A DNA stretch of 64,000 nt from Methylobacterium cerastii. Lineage in GTDB: Bacteria; Pseudomonadota; Alphaproteobacteria; Rhizobiales; Beijerinckiaceae. Positions 46,781 through 55,822 of this stretch are shown piece after piece. The notes under the pieces were generated by a model. That model did not search any database, was not told where the DNA came from, and worked only from the letters and a program-made list of their open reading frames with translations. The stretch spans positions 59,845-123,844 of the forward strand of contig NZ_BPQG01000052.1 in NCBI RefSeq assembly GCF_022179125.1, given 5' to 3'. Made by a program: the position numbers and the translations under genes. The stretch's first letter is position 1. Every line of letters starts with the position of its first letter.

Positions 46781-47000
46781 ATGATACGGCGGAGCGTACC
46801 CGTGATCCCGCATCGCCACCGTCTCGTGGTGATCCCTGCCCTTGGCTCGATCCAAATCCTGACCTGGGGGGCCTCGTTCTACCTGCTGTGCATGCTCGCC
46901 AACCTAATATCGGAGGACACGGGGTGGCCTCTGAGATGGGTCATCGGGGGCCTGTCCCTCGGCTTCCCCGTCGCGGGTTCGGTCTCTCCGCGGGTGGGGC
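46781..47000 (+). pseudogene. Truncated copy of the ars MFS transporter
   Basis: The translation IPALGSIQILTWGASFYLLC and onward (EDTGWPLRWVIGGLSLGFPVAGSVSPRVG) matches the first 70 residues of the MFS protein at 44061 (ISALGVVQILTWGSSFYLLS ... ADTGWPLGWVIGGLSLGLLVAGLASPRVG). Similarity stops at SPRVG, after which the frame runs into unrelated sequence. It is a remnant of a duplicated or recombined transporter gene. Confidence 0.82.
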
Positions 47001-47040
47001 TTTCGTCAGGTAGTCCCTGTCCCTTCCGCGCCGACACGCG

Positions 47041-47454
47041 ATGTGGCATCGTCCGTTCGTGACCTTCTGGCTCGCCCTTCGGCGCCTGCTCCCGCTTATG
47101 GCGGTACTCGGCCTCGCCCTTGCGCCGGTGACCGCTTCCGCGGCCGCCGCGGGCATGCGCGCGCCGATAGCCGTTCAGGGGCACGCCATGGCGGCGCCCG
47201 ACGAGGCCATGGACGACATGGCCGGGATGGCCATGGACGAGATGCCGTGCTGTCCCAAGGAGCGGCCGGACTTGCCCGACTGCTCGAAGGTCTGCCCCTT
47301 GATGGCGCTCTGCCTGGCGAAGGTCGCCACCGGGCTGCCGGTGGCCCTCGGACTTCCGGGCCGCGTCGCCGGCGTCGAGGGGCCGACCTGGGGCGGCACC
47401 GCCTCCTTCGACAGCCTGTCGCAAGGGCCGCCCACCGAGCCTCCCCGAGCCTGA
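47041..47454 (+). CDS. Small exported Met/Cys-rich protein (metal-associated)
   Basis: This 137-residue protein has a basic N-terminus and a hydrophobic signal segment (LLPLMAVLGLALAPVTASA). The mature part is rich in Met, His and Asp (GHAMAAPDEAMDDMAGMAMDEM), followed by four cysteines (PCCPKERPDLPDCSKVCP). These are possible copper or silver ligands. It lies upstream of the FixH-like and CusB/CusA-like genes on the same strand, so a periplasmic metal-handling role is probable. I do not recognise a named family with certainty. Confidence 0.65.
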   Translation: MWHRPFVTFWLALRRLLPLMAVLGLALAPVTASAAAAGMRAPIAVQGHAMAAPDEAMDDMAGMAMDEMPCCPKERPDLPDCSKVCPLMALCLAKVATGLPVALGLPGRVAGVEGPTWGGTASFDSLSQGPPTEPPRA

Positions 47455-47536
47455 ATTCGATGCCGCCGGCGCCTGCGCCGGTCGATCCCGCGCGCCTGAA
47501 GGCCCGGGTCACATCATTTTCAGGAGATCAACGACC

Positions 47537-47932
47537 GTGTCCAAGACATCGTTTTCGCGCGCCCTGACGGCTGCGCTGCTCGGCCTCGCCCTGACCGCCG
47601 CGGCCCGGGCCGACACCAAGGACTACGAGTTCCAACTGGTAAAGGACGAGGCCAAGCAGGGGGAGGCCATCCTCGATGTCCGCCTCGTCGACAAGCGCAC
47701 GTCCAAGCCCGTGCCGAACGCCGTCATCTTCGCCAAGCGCATCGACATGGCGCCCGACAGCATGGAGGAGATGACCTCGAAGATCGAGCAGCTGCCGTCG
47801 CCGGAGCCGGGCCTCTACCGGTTCAAGGCGAAGCTGACGATGGCCGGTGGCTGGCGCCTCTCGCTCGGGGCCAAGGTCCAGGGTGAGACCGGCACCGTCG
47901 AGAACAAGCTGGTGTTCAAGGCCACCAAGTGA
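47537..47932 (+). CDS. FixH/YtkA-like exported protein
   Basis: This 131-residue protein has a signal peptide (SFSRALTAALLGLALTAAARA) and one immunoglobulin-like domain of the FixH/YtkA type (YEFQLVKDEAKQGEAILDVRLVDKRTSKPVPNAV ... GLYRFKAKLTMAGGWRLSL). Such proteins often precede heavy-metal RND adaptors. It starts at a GTG behind AGGAGA, and its stop overlaps the cusB-like GTG (GTGA). A metal chaperone role is inferred from context only. Confidence 0.72.
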   Translation: MSKTSFSRALTAALLGLALTAAARADTKDYEFQLVKDEAKQGEAILDVRLVDKRTSKPVPNAVIFAKRIDMAPDSMEEMTSKIEQLPSPEPGLYRFKAKLTMAGGWRLSLGAKVQGETGTVENKLVFKATK

Positions 47933-49434
47933 GCCGGACGGCATGGGCCGCCGGGACCCTCGCCGCGCTGGCGGCGGGGGTTTTGGGATTTGGCGCGGGG
48001 CATGAGGGCAGCCCCGTGCCGGCGCTCGTCCAGCAGGCGCGGACCGGGTTCGCCCATTGGCTGCCGGGCACGCCCCGGCCGGCTTCCCCGATACAGGCAT
48101 CGGACGCGGCGAAGGCGACGGGACCGGTCGTCTACTATCAGGACCCGGACGGGAAGCCGGACTACGCCTCCGAGCTGAGGCGCACGGCGGACGGTCGCGA
48201 CTTTCGCGCCGTCCGCGCCAGCGAGGACGTGCGCTTCGACGAACCCGACGAGGCGGAGGCGATGCCCGACGCCGGGCACGGCGACATGGCCATGGGTCAG
48301 GCCACGATGCCCGCGAGCGCCCGCAAGGTGCGGTTCTACCGCAACCCGATGGGCCTGCCGGACACCTCGCCGACCCGCAAGAAGGACTCGATGGGGATGG
48401 ACTACCTCCCCGTCTACGAGGGGGAGGACACCGACGACGGCACCGTAAAAATCTCGCCCGGCAAGCTCCAGCGCACCGGGGTCCGGACGGCGGTCGTCGA
48501 GCGACGCGTCCTGTCGATGCCTGTGCGCGCGCCGGGCGCCATCGAGGAGGACGAGCGCCGGATCTCGGTCATCGCGATGCGCACCGACGCGTTCATCGAG
48601 AAGGTTGAGGCCGTCACCACCGGCGACCACGTCCGCAAGGGTCAGCCACTCCTGCGCCTATTCTCGCCGGAGATGAACGCGGCCGCCGCGCAGTACCTCA
48701 CCGGCATCGGCTACGAGGGCGCCCGGCGCCGCCTGGAGAACCTCGGCATCCCACCCGAGGTCATCGACGAGATCGAGCGCACCAGGAAGGTGCCCTCCAC
48801 CATCACGTGGTCGGCGCCCCGCGACGGGGTCGTGGTCGAGCGCAACGTCTCGGACGGCATGCGCGCCAAGTCCGGCGACACCCTGTTCAAGCTCGTCGAC
48901 CATTCCAGGGTCTGGGTCCTGGCCGACGTCACCGAACGCGACCTGGCTGCCGTGGCGGAGGGCCAGACGGCGACCGTGCGCGCCCGGACGTTCCCGGACC
49001 GCGTCTTCACCGGCGCGGTGACCCGGATCTACCCGCACCTCGCCATGGGGACCCGGACCGCCCGCCTGCGCATCGAGCTGCCCAACCCGAACGGCGACCT
49101 GCGCCCGGGGATGTTCGCCGACGTGACGATCGCCACCGGCAGCGACAGGCCGGTGGTGGCGGTGCCCGACGACGCGGTCATCGACACCGGCACCAGGCAG
49201 ATCGTCCTGCTGGACAGGGGAGAGGGTCGCTTCGAACCGCGGCCGGTCAGGCTCGGCACCCGCGGCGACGGCTACGTCGAGATCCGCGACGGCATCGTCG
49301 CCGGCGACCGCGTGGTGACCTCGGCCAACTTCCTCATCGATGCCGAGAGCAACCTGAAGGCGGCGCTGCAGGGGCTCTCGGAACCCAAGCCCGATCCCGG
49401 GCCGCAGGCCGCCGCCGAGGGGAAGGCGCCATGA
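47929..49434 (+). CDS. cusB: CusB-type RND periplasmic adaptor
   Basis: This 501-residue protein is the membrane-fusion part of a copper/silver efflux pump. It has an N-terminal membrane anchor and a heavy-metal-binding domain at about residues 130-165 (FYRNPMGLPDTSPTRKKDSMGMDYLPVYE). The usual hairpin, lipoyl and barrel domains follow (FIEKVEAVTTGDHVRKGQPLL, WSAPRDGVVVERNVSDG, VWVLADVTERDLAAV). The M-x-M pair of the metal domain fits Cu(I)/Ag(I). It overlaps both neighbours by four bases, so FixH-like, CusB and CusA are made together. Confidence 0.88.
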   Translation: MSRTAWAAGTLAALAAGVLGFGAGHEGSPVPALVQQARTGFAHWLPGTPRPASPIQASDAAKATGPVVYYQDPDGKPDYASELRRTADGRDFRAVRASEDVRFDEPDEAEAMPDAGHGDMAMGQATMPASARKVRFYRNPMGLPDTSPTRKKDSMGMDYLPVYEGEDTDDGTVKISPGKLQRTGVRTAVVERRVLSMPVRAPGAIEEDERRISVIAMRTDAFIEKVEAVTTGDHVRKGQPLLRLFSPEMNAAAAQYLTGIGYEGARRRLENLGIPPEVIDEIERTRKVPSTITWSAPRDGVVVERNVSDGMRAKSGDTLFKLVDHSRVWVLADVTERDLAAVAEGQTATVRARTFPDRVFTGAVTRIYPHLAMGTRTARLRIELPNPNGDLRPGMFADVTIATGSDRPVVAVPDDAVIDTGTRQIVLLDRGEGRFEPRPVRLGTRGDGYVEIRDGIVAGDRVVTSANFLIDAESNLKAALQGLSEPKPDPGPQAAAEGKAP

Positions 49435-52400
49435 TCGCCCGCCTCATCGCCTGGTCGGCCCGGAATCTGGTGCTGGTGCTGATCGGGACCGTCTTCGCGG
49501 TGGGAGCCGGGCTCTACGCCCTGAGGACCCTGCCGCTCGACGCGATCCCGGACCTCTCGGACGTCCAGACCATCGTCTACACCGAGTACCCCGGGCAGGC
49601 GCCCCAGGTCATCGAGGACCAGGTCACCTACCCCCTGACCACCGCGATGCTGACGGTGCCCCGGTCGAAAGTCGTGCGCGGCTTCTCGTTCTTCGGGGTG
49701 TCGTTCGTCTACGTCATCTTCGAGGACGGCACCGACCCGTACTGGGCCCGGAGCCGGGTGCTCGAATACCTGAACACCGTGGCCAAACGCCTGCCGGCCG
49801 GCGTCACCCCGACCCTGGGACCCGACGCGACCGGGGTCGGCTGGGTCTACCAGTACGTCGTGGTCGCCAAGGAGCGCACGCTGGCCGAGCTCCGGTCGCT
49901 GCAGGACTGGGTCGTCCGCTTCGGGGCGTCGCGGGCCGAGGGCGTGGCGGAGGTCGCCGGCGTCGGCGGCTTCGTGAAGCAGTACAACGTGGTCGTCGAT
50001 CCGAACCGGTTGCGGGCACAGGGCATCACCCTGTCCAAGCTCCGGGAGGCGATCCGGTCGAGCAACGCCGACGTCGGCGGCCGTACCGTCGAGCTCTCCG
50101 AGTTCGAGTTCGTCGTCCGTGGCCGCGGCTACCTCAAGAGCGTCGCCGACATCGAGAGCATCGTCCTGAGGACGGAGGCGGGCACACCCCTGCGGGTGAA
50201 GGACGTGGCTCGGGTCGAGCTCGGTCCCGACGAGCGCCGCGGGATCACCGAGATGAACGGCGACGGCGAGGTCGCCGGCGGGATCGTCCTGCAACGGTTC
50301 GGTGCCAACGCCCTGAACGTCATCGAGAACGTGAAGGCCCGGCTTTCCGATGTCGCCGCCAGCCTGCCCGAGGGCACGGAGATCCTTCCGGTCTACGACC
50401 GCTCGCACCTCATCGAGGCGGCCATCGAGACCCTCAAGGGCACGCTGATCGAGGAAAGCGTCATCGTAGCCCTCGTCTGCGTCGTGTTCCTGCTCCACGT
50501 CCGCAGCGCGCTGGTGGCGATCCTGATGCTGCCGGTCGGCATCCTCATGGCGTTCGCGGGCATGAAGGCCCTCGGGCTCGGGGCCAACATCATGAGCCTG
50601 GGCGGCATCGCCATCGCGGTGGGCGCCATGATCGACGCCGCCATCGTGATGATCGAGAACGCCCACAAGCACCTGGAGCGGGCGGACCCCGGCAAGCGCC
50701 GGGTCGAGATCCTGATCGAGGCCGCAAGCGAGGTCGGGCCGTCGCTGTTCTTCTCGCTCCTCATCATCACCGTGAGCTTCCTGCCGATCTTCACGCTAGA
50801 GAGCCAGGAGGGCCGCCTGTTCGGTCCGCTGGCCTTCACCAAGACCTTCGCCATGGCCGCGGCGGCGGTGCTGTCCCTGACACTCGTCCCGGCGTTGATG
50901 GCTTTATTCGTCCGGGGCCGGATCATTCCGGAGCACCGCAATCCGGTGAACAGACTCCTGATCTGGATCTACCGACCGCTCATCGCAGGCGTCCTGCGGG
51001 CGCGGGTGCTCACCATCCTGTTGGCCCTCGTCGTCCTGGCGGCGACGGCATGGCCGGCGAGCCGGCTCGGCTCCGAGTTCATGCCCGACCTCGACGAGGG
51101 CACCTTGATGTACATGCCGACCACGCTGCCGGGCATCTCGGTGACCAAGGCCGGGGACCTGCTCGCCACCCAGGACAGGATCATCAAGTCGTTCCCCGAG
51201 GTCGCCTCGGTCTACGGCAAGGCCGGTCGGGCCAACACCGCGACCGACCCGGCGCCGTCCGAGATGTTCGAGACCATCGTCAACCTGAAGCCGAAGGCGG
51301 AGTGGCGACCCGGGGTCACGACGGCGAGCCTGAAGGCCGAGATGGACGCCGCGCTCCAGTTCCCCGGGGTCTCGAATGCCTGGACCCAGCCGATCCGCGC
51401 CCGCATCGACATGCTCTCGACCGGCATCCGTACGCCGGTCGGGATCAAGGTGCTGGGGACGGACCTTTCCGAGATGGAGAAGGTCGCCCGCCAGGTCGAG
51501 GCGGTGGTGAAGGCGGTGCCGGGCACGTCGAGCGCCTACGCCGAACGGGTGCAGGGCGGCTACTTCCTCGACATCACCCCCGACCGCGAGGCGCTGGGCC
51601 GGTACGGGCTGACCGTCGGCGACGTGCAGGACGTGATCGGGATGGCGCTCGGCGGCGAGAGCGTCACCAACACCGTCGAGGGCCGCGAGCGCTACACCGT
51701 CAACGTACGCTACCCGCGCGCCTTCCGCTCCGACCCGCGCTCCATCGCCTCCGAGGTTCAGGTGCCGATCCCGGGTGGGGGCACGGTACCGCTCGGTGAG
51801 GTCGCCAAGGTTCAGTTGAACCGTGGCCCGACCCAGATCCGGACCGAGAACGGGCAACTCGCGGTCTTCATCTACGTCGACGTCGCCGGTCGCGACCTCG
51901 GGGGCTACGTCGCCGAGGCGCGGGCGGCGGTCGCCAAAGAGGTGAGCCTGCCGCAGGGTACCCTCGTGCAGTGGAGCGGTCAGGTCGAGTACCTCGACCG
52001 GGCGACGGCCCGGCTCAAGGTCGTGGTGCCGCTGACGCTGCTGATCGTGTTCCTGCTGCTGTACCTCAACTTCCGTCGACTGACCGAGACCCTGATCGTG
52101 ATGCTGTCGCTGCCGTTCGCGCTCGTCGGCGGGGTCTGGCTGATGTGGTGGATGGGCTTCAACCTGTCGGTGGCGGTGGCCGTCGGCTTCATAGCACTGG
52201 CAGGCGTCGCGGCCGAGACCGGGGTGATCATGCTGGTCTACCTCGATCATGCGCTGGCCGAGATCCGGGCCGGATGCGACCGCGCCGGACGGGCACTCAC
52301 CCGTGCCGACCTGCGGAGGGCCATCATGATCGGCGCGGTGGAGCGGGTGCGTCCGAAGATGATGACGGTGGTCGCCATCATGGCCGGGCTCCTGCCGATC

Positions 52401-52589
52401 CTGTGGAGCACCGGATCGGGCTCTGAGGTTATGCAGCGGATCGCGGTCCCCATGATCGGCGGCATGGTCTCGTCGACCGTCCTGACCCTCGTGGTAATCC
52501 CTGCGGTCTACGGCCTGGTGAAGGGCTGGGGACTGCCGCGGTCCGAACCGAATGCCATCGACCCCGAGGCCCGACTTGTAACGTTATGA
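49431..52589 (+). CDS. cusA: CusA-type heavy-metal RND pump
   Basis: This 1052-residue protein is the inner-membrane RND pump. The proton-relay motif is GAMIDAAIVMIENAHK (D402). The three methionines that bind Cu(I)/Ag(I) in E. coli CusA (M573, M623, M672) have exact counterparts at M562 (YMPTTLPGIS), M612 (SEMFET) and M661 (IDMLSTGI), each offset by 11. I therefore call copper/silver rather than cobalt/zinc/cadmium. No outer-membrane CusC gene and no CusF are adjacent. A cobalamin riboswitch begins 67 bases after the stop. Confidence 0.93.
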   Translation: MIARLIAWSARNLVLVLIGTVFAVGAGLYALRTLPLDAIPDLSDVQTIVYTEYPGQAPQVIEDQVTYPLTTAMLTVPRSKVVRGFSFFGVSFVYVIFEDGTDPYWARSRVLEYLNTVAKRLPAGVTPTLGPDATGVGWVYQYVVVAKERTLAELRSLQDWVVRFGASRAEGVAEVAGVGGFVKQYNVVVDPNRLRAQGITLSKLREAIRSSNADVGGRTVELSEFEFVVRGRGYLKSVADIESIVLRTEAGTPLRVKDVARVELGPDERRGITEMNGDGEVAGGIVLQRFGANALNVIENVKARLSDVAASLPEGTEILPVYDRSHLIEAAIETLKGTLIEESVIVALVCVVFLLHVRSALVAILMLPVGILMAFAGMKALGLGANIMSLGGIAIAVGAMIDAAIVMIENAHKHLERADPGKRRVEILIEAASEVGPSLFFSLLIITVSFLPIFTLESQEGRLFGPLAFTKTFAMAAAAVLSLTLVPALMALFVRGRIIPEHRNPVNRLLIWIYRPLIAGVLRARVLTILLALVVLAATAWPASRLGSEFMPDLDEGTLMYMPTTLPGISVTKAGDLLATQDRIIKSFPEVASVYGKAGRANTATDPAPSEMFETIVNLKPKAEWRPGVTTASLKAEMDAALQFPGVSNAWTQPIRARIDMLSTGIRTPVGIKVLGTDLSEMEKVARQVEAVVKAVPGTSSAYAERVQGGYFLDITPDREALGRYGLTVGDVQDVIGMALGGESVTNTVEGRERYTVNVRYPRAFRSDPRSIASEVQVPIPGGGTVPLGEVAKVQLNRGPTQIRTENGQLAVFIYVDVAGRDLGGYVAEARAAVAKEVSLPQGTLVQWSGQVEYLDRATARLKVVVPLTLLIVFLLLYLNFRRLTETLIVMLSLPFALVGGVWLMWWMGFNLSVAVAVGFIALAGVAAETGVIMLVYLDHALAEIRAGCDRAGRALTRADLRRAIMIGAVERVRPKMMTVVAIMAGLLPILWSTGSGSEVMQRIAVPMIGGMVSSTVLTLVVIPAVYGLVKGWGLPRSEPNAIDPEARLVTL

Positions 52590-52655
52590 ACACACAGGGC
52601 GGAAAACCCCGAAGCGACATTGACGCTGGGCCATTCCCTCAGGTCCTGTATGTCC

Positions 52656-52839
52656 GACGGTTCCTCCCCGGAGGATCAAAAGGGAACGCGGTGAGGATGA
52701 GGTCCGAAAGGGCCTTCCCGAAGCCGCGGCTGCCCCCGCAACTGTAAGCGGCGAGCCCATCATCAACACGTCACTGGGTCTTCGGGCCTGGGAAGACGAT
52801 GAGAGGGCGGTGACCCGCGAGCCAGGAGACCTGCCGTCA
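52656..52839 (+). ncRNA. Cobalamin riboswitch 1
   Basis: All main parts of the class are present: closing helix GACGG/CCGTC; the block GGATCAAAAGGGAA; the core GCCCCCGCAACTGTAAGC; and the B12 box AGCCAGGAGACCTGCC. It precedes a BtuB-like receptor by 134 bases. Binding of adenosylcobalamin would reduce expression of the uptake operon. Confidence 0.96.
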
Positions 52840-52926
52840 GTCGTGGTCACACGCGAAACGCATCGGGCGGGGTGTCCTGATGGGTGTCGAGGCGCCCGGC
52901 TGCCCTAACGGCAGGCAAGCGCCCAG

Positions 52927-52966
52927 GCCTCGTTCGCGGTGACGTGCCACAGACGTCGCCCGAGGC
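52927..52966 (+). promoter_or_regulatory. Shine-Dalgarno-sequestering hairpin of riboswitch 1
   Basis: GCCTCG (52927-52932) pairs with CGAGGC (52961-52966), which holds the GAGG ribosome-binding site eight bases before the GTG at 52974. The same pairing, loop sequence and start type recur after riboswitch 2, so this is probably the expression platform. Confidence 0.7.
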
Positions 52967-52973
52967 TTGTCCC

Positions 52974-54953
52974 GTGTCCTTTCCTTCCCGAACCGCGTGC
53001 TTGCGCACGCTCGCGCTCGCCTGCGCCGCCCTTTCCGGTCCCGTGCTCGCGCAACAGGCCGCCGCCCCCTTCGCCGATGTCCCGCGCGGGGCCGAGGCGG
53101 CCGTCACGCTCTCCGAGCTTTCCGTCTCCGCCACCGGCGTGCCGACGCCCGTCGACCAGGTCGGATCAAGCGTCACCGTGCTCACCGCCGCCACCCTGGA
53201 GGCCCAGCAGCGCCGCACCGTCCCGGATGCCCTCCAGCAGGTACCGGGCCTCAACGTCGTGCAGACCGGCGGCCCGGGCGGTCAGACCTCGGTGTTCATT
53301 CGCGGCTCGAACTCGAACCACGTGAAGGTGCTCATCGACGGCATCGACGCGACCGACCCGTCGAACCCGAACGGCTCCTTCGACTTCGGGCAACTCCTGA
53401 CCGACGACCTCTCCCGCATCGAGGTGCTCAGGGGTCCCCAGAGCGGCCTCTATGGCAGCGACGCCATTGGAGGCGCGGTCTCCTTCACGACGAAGCGTGG
53501 CGAGGGACCGGCCAGGGCCACCGCGCGGATCGAGGGCGGCTCGTTCGGTACCTTCAACCAAAGCGGCAGGATCAGCGGGTCGGAGGACGGCTTCGACTAT
53601 TCGGTCTCGATCCAGCACTTCCGTGCGGCCGCGACGCCGGTGACGCCGCCGAACCTCGTCCCGCTCGGCCGGGCGATCCATCCGAATTTTTACGACAACG
53701 AGACCGTCTCGGCGAAGTTCGGCTACCAGTTCACCGACACCTTCCGCATCAACTCGGTGACGCGCTTCATCAATTCCCGCCTCCTGTTCACCGGCACCGA
53801 CTTCAGCACCTTCCCGGCCTTCCCGGCGGCGTTCCGGAGTGCCGCCGACGTGCAGCAGGTCTTCACCCGCAACGAGGCCGAATGGACGCCGTTCGCCGGC
53901 TTCCACAACCTCTTCGCCATCAACTACTCGAACCTGTTCAACAGACAGCAGGGCCCCCTAGACCCCCTTGCCACGCCGGACGCGACAACGGGCCTGGGCG
54001 AGCGCACGCGCTACGAGTACCGCGGGGACTACCAGCTCTCGCCCGGCAATCTGATCCTGTTCGGAGCGCAGCGTGACGACGAGAGCCTGTCGACCACCGA
54101 CCCGAGCCCGTTCGGGGCCGGCAACCTGCGGGCGAGGAACGGCAACACGGCCGGCTACGGGGAGGTGCAGCTAACGCCCTTCGAGCGGGCGGCGTTCGTG
54201 GCCAACATCCGCCACGACGAGAACGACGCGTTCGGGCCGGCCACCACTTTCCGCGTCGCGCCGAGCTACATTCTGCCCTTCACCGAGACCCGGATCAAAG
54301 GTAGCGTCGGCACCGGCTTCAAGGCGCCGACCCTGAGCCAGCTGTTCCAGAGCTTCCCGGCCTCGAACTTCTTCGCCAACCCGAACCTCAGGCCTGAGGA
54401 GAGCCTCGGCTACGACGCCGGCATCGAGCAGCCCCTGGGGGACCGCGTCCTCGTCGGCGCGACTTACTACGCCAACGACTTCAAGAACCTCATCACCTCG
54501 AACGCGACGTTCACCTCGAACGAGAACGTCGGCCGGGCCGAATCGTACGGGGCGGAAGCCTTCGTCGCTGTCCGGTTCTCCGATACCCTTACGGGCCGGG
54601 TCGACTACACCAACACGGTGACCAAGAACGAGATCACCAACCAGGAGCTCCTGCGACGGCCCCGCCACAAGGGCAGCGCGACAGCCTTTTGGACCCCCCT
54701 CCCGGGCCTGACCGTCAGCGGGACCGTGATCGTGCTCGGCCACTTCGTCGACGGCAACCGCGACTTCTCGGTGGCCCGGCTCAAGAACCCGGGCTTTACC
54801 CTGGTCAACTTCGCGGTGAACTACGACGTCAGCGAGACGGTGAGCGTGTTTGGGCGGGTCGATAACCTATTCGACCGCCGCTACGAGAACCCCACCGGCT
54901 TCCTCGGGGCAGGCCTCGCCGTGTACGGCGGCGTCCGCCTGACCGCGTTTTGA
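52974..54953 (+). CDS. btuB: BtuB-like TonB-dependent cobalamin receptor
   Basis: This 659-residue outer-membrane receptor imports cobalamin with TonB. It has a signal peptide (RTLALACAALSGPVLA), a plug domain with a TonB-box-like start (SELSVSATGVPTPVDQVGSSVTVL), the plug motif DALQQVPGLNVVQTGGPGGQTSVFIRG and VLRGPQSGLYGSDAIGGAVSF, and a barrel ending in phenylalanine. I chose the GTG at 52974 because GAGG lies eight bases upstream and the signal peptide begins there. The riboswitch and the following btuFCD genes support vitamin B12 or another cobamide as ligand. Confidence 0.9.
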   Translation: MSFPSRTACLRTLALACAALSGPVLAQQAAAPFADVPRGAEAAVTLSELSVSATGVPTPVDQVGSSVTVLTAATLEAQQRRTVPDALQQVPGLNVVQTGGPGGQTSVFIRGSNSNHVKVLIDGIDATDPSNPNGSFDFGQLLTDDLSRIEVLRGPQSGLYGSDAIGGAVSFTTKRGEGPARATARIEGGSFGTFNQSGRISGSEDGFDYSVSIQHFRAAATPVTPPNLVPLGRAIHPNFYDNETVSAKFGYQFTDTFRINSVTRFINSRLLFTGTDFSTFPAFPAAFRSAADVQQVFTRNEAEWTPFAGFHNLFAINYSNLFNRQQGPLDPLATPDATTGLGERTRYEYRGDYQLSPGNLILFGAQRDDESLSTTDPSPFGAGNLRARNGNTAGYGEVQLTPFERAAFVANIRHDENDAFGPATTFRVAPSYILPFTETRIKGSVGTGFKAPTLSQLFQSFPASNFFANPNLRPEESLGYDAGIEQPLGDRVLVGATYYANDFKNLITSNATFTSNENVGRAESYGAEAFVAVRFSDTLTGRVDYTNTVTKNEITNQELLRRPRHKGSATAFWTPLPGLTVSGTVIVLGHFVDGNRDFSVARLKNPGFTLVNFAVNYDVSETVSVFGRVDNLFDRRYENPTGFLGAGLAVYGGVRLTAF

Positions 54954-54961
54954 GACCGCCG

Positions 54962-55822
54962 ATGGCACGACGGTCCGGCTTCGCGGTCCTAACGGCGATG
55001 CTGGCGGTCAGCCAAATCTGGTCGATTGCCGCTGGGATGGCCGCCCCGGCATCCGGGGGACCCCGGCACGTCGTCTCGATGAACCTCTGCGCGGACGAGC
55101 TCGTCCTTCGGCTTGCCGACCGCGATCAGGTCGCCGCCGTGACCTACCTCGCCCATGACCCACGCGGCTCGACCGTCGCGCGGGAGGCGACGGGCATCGC
55201 AGTGACACGCGGCCTGTCGGAGGAGATCGTCGCCCTCCGGCCCGACCTCGTCGTTGCCGGTGCCTTCACGACGCGGACCACGGTGGGCCTGCTCAAGCGC
55301 GTCGGCTTCCCCCTTCTCGAACTCGGCGTACCCAACGACTTCGAGGGGGTGCGGGCCCAGATCCGGACCGTCGCCGCGGCCCTCGGGCACCCGGCGCGCG
55401 GCGAGGCGATGGTCGCGGACCTCGACGCTCGGCTGGCCGAGGTGATGCCGGCGGCCAAACCCTTGCGGGCCCTTGTGATGCGTCCGAACGCCTTCACGGT
55501 GGCACCCGGCAGCCTTGGCGATGCGATCATCCGCGCCGCCGGCCTCGTCAACGTTGCGGCGGAACTCGGTCGCGACCGCTTCGGCCAGGTCCCGCTGGAA
55601 GCGGCGGCCTTGGCCGACGCCGACCTCATCGTCCTCGACGAGGGGGAGCCCGGCGCGCCGTCGCTGGCCGATGCCCTGCTGCATCATCCCGTCCTCGACG
55701 CGCTGCGCCGGCAGGGGCGTACCGTCTCGATTCCGAACCGGCTCTGGACCTGTCCAGGTCCGCAGGTCGCCGAGGTCGTGGCCTTACTCGCCGCCGCCGC
55801 ACGCGAACGGGCAGTGCCATGA
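54962..55822 (+). CDS. btuF: BtuF-like periplasmic cobalamin-binding protein
   Basis: This 286-residue protein is a cluster A-II substrate-binding protein with a signal peptide (AVLTAMLAVSQIWSIAAGMAA). The fold starts HVVSMNLCADELVLRLADRDQVAAVTYLA and carries LVVAGAFTTRTTVGLLKRVG, a pattern typical of BtuF/FecB-like proteins. I chose the ATG at 54962; a TTG at 54950 overlaps the receptor stop. It overlaps btuC by four bases and would pass ligand from the receptor to BtuCD. Confidence 0.87.
   Translation: MARRSGFAVLTAMLAVSQIWSIAAGMAAPASGGPRHVVSMNLCADELVLRLADRDQVAAVTYLAHDPRGSTVAREATGIAVTRGLSEEIVALRPDLVVAGAFTTRTTVGLLKRVGFPLLELGVPNDFEGVRAQIRTVAAALGHPARGEAMVADLDARLAEVMPAAKPLRALVMRPNAFTVAPGSLGDAIIRAAGLVNVAAELGRDRFGQVPLEAAALADADLIVLDEGEPGAPSLADALLHHPVLDALRRQGRTVSIPNRLWTCPGPQVAEVVALLAAAARERAVP

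Noticed and set aside
49272-50672. 466-codon minus-strand frame inside cusA
   Set aside because: Antisense of a full-length RND pump with conserved motifs.
49431-52589. Cobalt/nickel pump coupled to the neighbouring cobalamin riboswitch
   Set aside because: The riboswitch lies downstream of the pump gene and cannot control it, and the methionine triad indicates copper/silver.
52584-53254. Short minus-strand frames across riboswitch 1, with a similar frame across riboswitch 2
   Set aside because: Both copies look alike only because the riboswitch sequence is duplicated; they are antisense to RNA structure, not genes.
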